Translations under genes and position numbers: made by a program | NCBI GenBank assembly: GCA_031263385.1 | Contig: JAISFX010000074.1 | Coordinates: 1-7,851 of the forward strand | Direction: 5' to 3' | Length of the DNA stretch: 7,851 nucleotides | Source: Lactobacillus sp. | GTDB lineage: Bacteria > Pseudomonadota > Alphaproteobacteria > RF32 > CAG-239 | In this document: in pieces, positions 4,753-7,851 of the stretch | Layout: each line of letters starts with the position of its first letter | How positions within the stretch are numbered: position 1 is the first letter of the stretch | Notes under the pieces: generated by a model | What the model was told of the DNA's origin: nothing | Database searches by the model: none | The model's input: only the letters and a program-made list of their open reading frames with translations

Positions 4753-7700
4753 CTAGAAATTATAGCGGAATTCTGTAGAAACAAAGTGGTCATTATAGTT
4801 GTCTCTGCTTTCAGCTTGGTAGCCAAAGTTAAACTTAGATTTTTCAGAAACATCCATATTAAACCCTGTCTTAAATCTTACACTGCTTCTGCCCATTTCT
4901 TCTGTGGTCACGTCATAAGAAAAAGCATTGCCGTTTCCATAAGCCATAGCAGTAGTCTTGGCACTTACATCACCAAAGTTATAAGCATATGCTGCTTCCA
5001 TATAGAAGTTTGCCTTAGTAGTGCCGCTTTCGCCCAAAGTAACAGGCTTAGTAAAGCGCATACCGACAGGAACCTCATATGTATCCCATGTCATGTCGTT
5101 GTAAGATAAAGCAGAACCAGCAGATGTTTTTTCATTATATCCGTTACGATTATAATGAGCATATTCAAATCCCATAAACGGAGTTAAGCCGTGCCCGATA
5201 TCATATCCTGTCTCGGTAGCAAGCATATAGCTCTGAGCAGAGTAGTTGCTGTTAACTCTGCCTTTAAGCATATCAGAATCTTCCATACCGTTTCTAGAAT
5301 AATCAAACAAACCTGTAGCAGAAACATAAGCCGCACTGTTAGGTCTGTACATGCTGTATAAGCCCATTGTCACACCGGCGCGGTCTGTGTTGCCGATGCT
5401 GGCATCAATCTCACGATATGTACCATCATAAGTCTGCATTGCAAAACCAACTGTCAGTTCGTCATTAACACTGCGGTCAAATCCGAATACAACCGAAGGC
5501 ATAGCTTTATCGTTTCTGGAGTTAAGCCCGTTGTCTGTGCTAATGTTCATCCAGAGGTTTCCGTCTTTGCTGTTCATAGAGAACTGGTCATCATTAACAC
5601 CGAATGCTGCAAAAGATGCCGTTCCCACAAAATATGCATCAATTGCGCCTTCCAGTTTTCTCAAACCTGTTTTCAAAACAGATACTTCGTTCACGAGTTT
5701 CTTTTTCTTGCCTGAGCCAAATACGCCGTCCAGTGCTGTCAAAAGATTCGTATTAAAATCATCAGCAACAAATGCTTCATCAAACATCAACATCGCACTT
5801 GTACTAAGAGTTTTGATATAGCTGTCGATAGTCGCATAACTAATCTTGTTGTTAAGTACAGTAGATTTCAGTTCATTAGTGAAAGCCTCACTGAAGTTCT
5901 TGTACCTTTCAACATGTAATGTGCCATCAGCAAGCAGTCCTACAGATGCATTAGAGTTAGATGAAGCAACAAAATTGCCGGTCAAATCCACATTAGTAAC
6001 CTTATAAGAATATGTATCATTTATCTTCTGGTTTTGGATTCCAACCGGAATAATAGAAATCTCGTTAGCAGGGCTAGAACTGCTAAATGTTCCGGTAACA
6101 TTCAAGTTTGAAGACATATATGTTCCCATATATTTATCAACTATTTTATTAGGGTTAACATGGAAAGCCAACGCCACGTCATCTGTTATGTTGAAGTCTC
6201 TGGTATTAAAAGTACCGGCCTTAGATGCACTTTCGTTCATAATACCAAATATACCGCCGTTTAGCTTAAGCGTACCGTCAAACTTGCTGTGGTCGCCATA
6301 AACCAGCAACGCTCCGCCACCGTCATTAATCAGAGATCCTTCTCCTGTAATGCTGTCTTTAATCTCAGCCAAAGAATCATTGCTCAAATCAAATACAACC
6401 TGACTGGTGCTGTCAATATACATAGAGCTTGATGCATTGTTAGCCTTATTTCCTTGGAACAACACATAAGTCTTGTCTGTACCGTTACCAAAAGTCACGG
6501 TTGAGTTGTCGCCAACATAAAGCGCACCGGCATAAGCATCTCCGTCAGAGCCGTTCTTTCCGCCTTTACCGCTAGTCACTTTATTGTTAACAAACACAGT
6601 CTGCTCACCTGTAAAGTTAGCAGAGCTTGAGCCTTCAACATAAAGCGCACCGGCATAAGCATTACCACCTTTTCCTGCAATGGCAACACCTGCAGAAGTC
6701 GCGTTTCCGCCTTTTCCTGCAACTGCCACGTTGTTAGAAAACAGAGCAGATGTTTCGATGTTTGCAACAGAGCCTGCATTTAATGCCAATCCTGAGCTCA
6801 TCACATCGCCACCGTTTCCGGCAGAGGCATAAGCACTTCCGTTTGCATTACCACCTGCACCGCCGGTTACCTTGTTGTCAGCAATAATCAAAATATCCTG
6901 AACATTGCCTTGGCTGTCAGGAGTACTTCCTGTAGAGTTAACTGATAATATTGCGTTAGTGAAATAAACAAGTGATGATTGGTCAACATTACCTGCCACG
7001 GCATTACCTTGCTTGCTCACTGCATTACCGGTAGATGCTTGAGTAATTGTGTTGCCTGATATGCTGGTATATCCACCACCAAAAGTCACATCGCTGGCAG
7101 AATATAATATACCGCCGTTGATTGCTTCCACATCACCACTCACTGCAGATGAAGTTGCTGTTGCGTTTCCGGTTTTGCCTTGCTTTATAACGTTTTTATC
7201 AATAGCAACCACACCAAAGAACTCTAGCTCGGCAGAGCCGGAATCATTTTTAATGATACCGCCATAAACATCACCAATGCTTCCAGAAACAGCAGCAGCT
7301 GCTCCGGTAGCGTTTCCGGTGTTGCCCATAGTCAATGTATTTGAAGTTATAAAAGTATCACCCTTCGCTGCAAGATTAACATTTTCAAGAGCAATCATAC
7401 CACCGTCAACATTATAAATATCTCCGGACTGTGCACTGCCTAAAGATGATGTAGCGTTTCCGGTGTTGCCAGTCTTAACGGTGTTTTTTGTAACATACCA
7501 GTCGCCATCAATATTAAAGTTATCAATAGTAGAGTTTGCAACTCTCATAACACCGCCCGTAATGCCATACATATCACCGCTGAAAGCATCATTTACGGCC
7601 TTATTGATAACAGTGTTTCCGGTATTGCCGATAGTTATGCCGTTGCTTGCGAGGTATAATCCTTCACCAAACGATGCATATGAGTCTTCAAAGTTAATAA

Positions 7701-7851
7701 TGCCACCTTGGATTACAGGAACAACACTGCTCGGAGATATATACTCACCGAAACTTCCGCTGGACACATAGAAAGAACTATACCCTGCTTGGTCTGCAGT
7801 AACGGTAACATTACCGGTGTTGCCGATTTTAATTTGGTTCTTTTCAAAGAC
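4753..7851 (-). CDS. Autotransporter (type Va) with repetitive beta-helical passenger, N-terminus beyond the right edge
   Basis: The frame is open to base 7851, so the signal peptide and N-terminal passenger are missing; the GTG at 7767 is internal, because an in-frame repeat copy lies upstream of it. There are 1032 residues visible, counted from the right edge. Residues about 1-440 are tandem repeats around a GNTGN or GKGGN turn, expected to fold as a beta-helix. Residues about 500-535 resemble the autotransporter-associated beta-strand (PATR) segment (GEGSLIND, HSKFDGTLKLNGG). Residues about 655-760 form a long predicted helical linker with a KKKK patch near 715. Residues about 764-1032 are the outer-membrane beta-barrel, with alternating strands, many Tyr, and terminal FRYNF, the aromatic C-terminus recognised by the BAM machinery. 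I saw no Cys, typical of such secreted proteins. A role as surface adhesin or in self-association is inferred; no protease motif was recognised. A strong terminator follows it. Confidence 0.92.
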   Translation of the reverse strand, partial: VFEKNQIKIGNTGNVTVTADQAGYSSFYVSSGSFGEYISPSSVVPVIQGGIINFEDSYASFGEGLYLASNGITIGNTGNTVINKAVNDAFSGDMYGITGGVMRVANSTIDNFNIDGDWYVTKNTVKTGNTGNATSSLGSAQSGDIYNVDGGMIALENVNLAAKGDTFITSNTLTMGNTGNATGAAAAVSGSIGDVYGGIIKNDSGSAELEFFGVVAIDKNVIKQGKTGNATATSSAVSGDVEAINGGILYSASDVTFGGGYTSISGNTITQASTGNAVSKQGNAVAGNVDQSSLVYFTNAILSVNSTGSTPDSQGNVQDILIIADNKVTGGAGGNANGSAYASAGNGGDVMSSGLALNAGSVANIETSALFSNNVAVAGKGGNATSAGVAIAGKGGNAYAGALYVEGSSSANFTGEQTVFVNNKVTSGKGGKNGSDGDAYAGALYVGDNSTVTFGNGTDKTYVLFQGNKANNASSSMYIDSTSQVVFDLSNDSLAEIKDSITGEGSLINDGGGALLVYGDHSKFDGTLKLNGGIFGIMNESASKAGTFNTRDFNITDDVALAFHVNPNKIVDKYMGTYMSSNLNVTGTFSSSSPANEISIIPVGIQNQKINDTYSYKVTNVDLTGNFVASSNSNASVGLLADGTLHVERYKNFSEAFTNELKSTVLNNKISYATIDSYIKTLSTSAMLMFDEAFVADDFNTNLLTALDGVFGSGKKKKLVNEVSVLKTGLRKLEGAIDAYFVGTASFAAFGVNDDQFSMNSKDGNLWMNISTDNGLNSRNDKAMPSVVFGFDRSVNDELTVGFAMQTYDGTYREIDASIGNTDRAGVTMGLYSMYRPNSAAYVSATGLFDYSRNGMEDSDMLKGRVNSNYSAQSYMLATETGYDIGHGLTPFMGFEYAHYNRNGYNEKTSAGSALSYNDMTWDTYEVPVGMRFTKPVTLGESGTTKANFYMEAAYAYNFGDVSAKTTAMAYGNGNAFSYDVTTEEMGRSSVRFKTGFNMDVSEKSKFNFGYQAESRDNYNDHFVSTEFRYNF
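6513..6662. repeat. 27-base direct repeat inside the passenger
   Basis: Bases 6513-6539 and 6636-6662 are identical over 27 positions, 123 bases apart and in the same frame (123 = 41 codons). On the - strand they encode the repeated AYAGALYV segment. This near-exact copy contrasts with the diverged repeats around it and suggests recent duplication or gene conversion. Confidence 0.85.
6556..7824 (-). repeat. Tandem passenger repeats with GNTGN / GKGGN core
   Basis: Nine core pentapeptides recur in one frame at 7810-7824 (GNTGN), 7615-7629 (GNTGN), 7456-7470 (GNTGN), 7312-7326 (GNTGN), 7165-7179 (GKTGN), 7024-7038 (ASTGN), 6847-6861 (GAGGN), 6703-6717 (GKGGN) and 6556-6570 (GKGGK). Start-to-start steps are 195, 159, 144, 147, 141, 177, 144 and 147 bases, so the commonest unit is 47-49 residues. 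Around the core the unit reads approximately N-T-[IV]-x-x, core, A-T, a small-residue stretch with SGD, then GG[IM], then a hydrophobic strand. An extra GKGGN occurs at 6661-6675. The array probably continues past the window edge. Confidence 0.88.

Noticed and set aside
5531..5821. Open frame on the + strand opposite the barrel-linker region
   Set aside because: The reverse strand here encodes a clear autotransporter linker and barrel; the + frame has no recognisable motif or start signal.
6661..6861. RTX-type calcium-binding nonapeptides (GGxGxD) in the Gly-rich passenger
   Set aside because: The Gly-rich cores lack the regular Asp and the nine-residue tandem spacing of RTX repeats.
7765..7767. 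GTG as the true start of the autotransporter
   Set aside because: The frame stays open to the window edge and encodes another repeat core (GNTGN at 7810-7824) upstream, and no signal peptide follows the GTG.
7463..7771. Open frame of about 100 codons on the + strand opposite the autotransporter
   Set aside because: It is the antisense shadow of the repeat region: low-complexity, Pro/Leu-rich from complement of Gly/Asn/Thr codons, with no ribosome binding site and no family resemblance.
6556..7824. CRISPR array suggested by regularly spaced short repeats
   Set aside because: The repeats are in-frame coding motifs, diverged at DNA level, with related rather than unique sequence between them.

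Overview
The window looks like a stretch of chromosome from a diderm (Gram-negative) bacterium with AT-rich DNA (about 40% GC by eye). The main evidence is a large type V autotransporter with a C-terminal outer-membrane barrel and two Sec-exported periplasmic proteins. The DUF1287, DUF1653 and FSA-type aldolase genes together suggest a proteobacterium, possibly host-associated, but the sequence does not fix the taxon. No tRNA, rRNA, CRISPR array, insertion sequence or integrase was seen.

Left part (1-4592) holds eight tightly packed, mostly housekeeping genes on alternating strands: the 3' end of gpsA (+); an exported nitroreductase-like protein followed by murI, glutamate racemase (both -); a MazG-type nucleotide pyrophosphohydrolase (+); a short Ppx/GppA-type phosphatase (-); an exported DUF1287 predicted hydrolase (+); and a two-gene unit of an FSA-type transaldolase and a DUF1653 protein (both -). 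All three convergent gene pairs overlap at their 3' ends: two share a CTAA stop-on-stop, and one overlaps by 21 bases. The two divergent gaps, of 88 and 81 bases, each carry a recognisable sigma70-type promoter for one of the two genes.

Right part (4593-7851): a 160-base gap contains a strong intrinsic terminator and a weaker hairpin. It is followed by a reverse-strand autotransporter that runs off the right edge. Its passenger has at least nine tandem, diverged repeats of roughly 47-65 residues built around a GNTGN / GKGGN turn. These are followed by a PATR-like segment, a long helical linker and a 269-residue beta-barrel ending in Phe.

Functional themes are cell-envelope supply (sn-glycerol-3-phosphate for phospholipid, D-glutamate for peptidoglycan, a periplasmic NlpC/P60-like hydrolase, an outer-membrane adhesin-type protein) and nucleotide or polyphosphate housekeeping. 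No new multi-gene system is evident. The most distinctive elements are the repeat architecture of the autotransporter and a terminator-like structure for gpsA embedded in the 3' end of murI.
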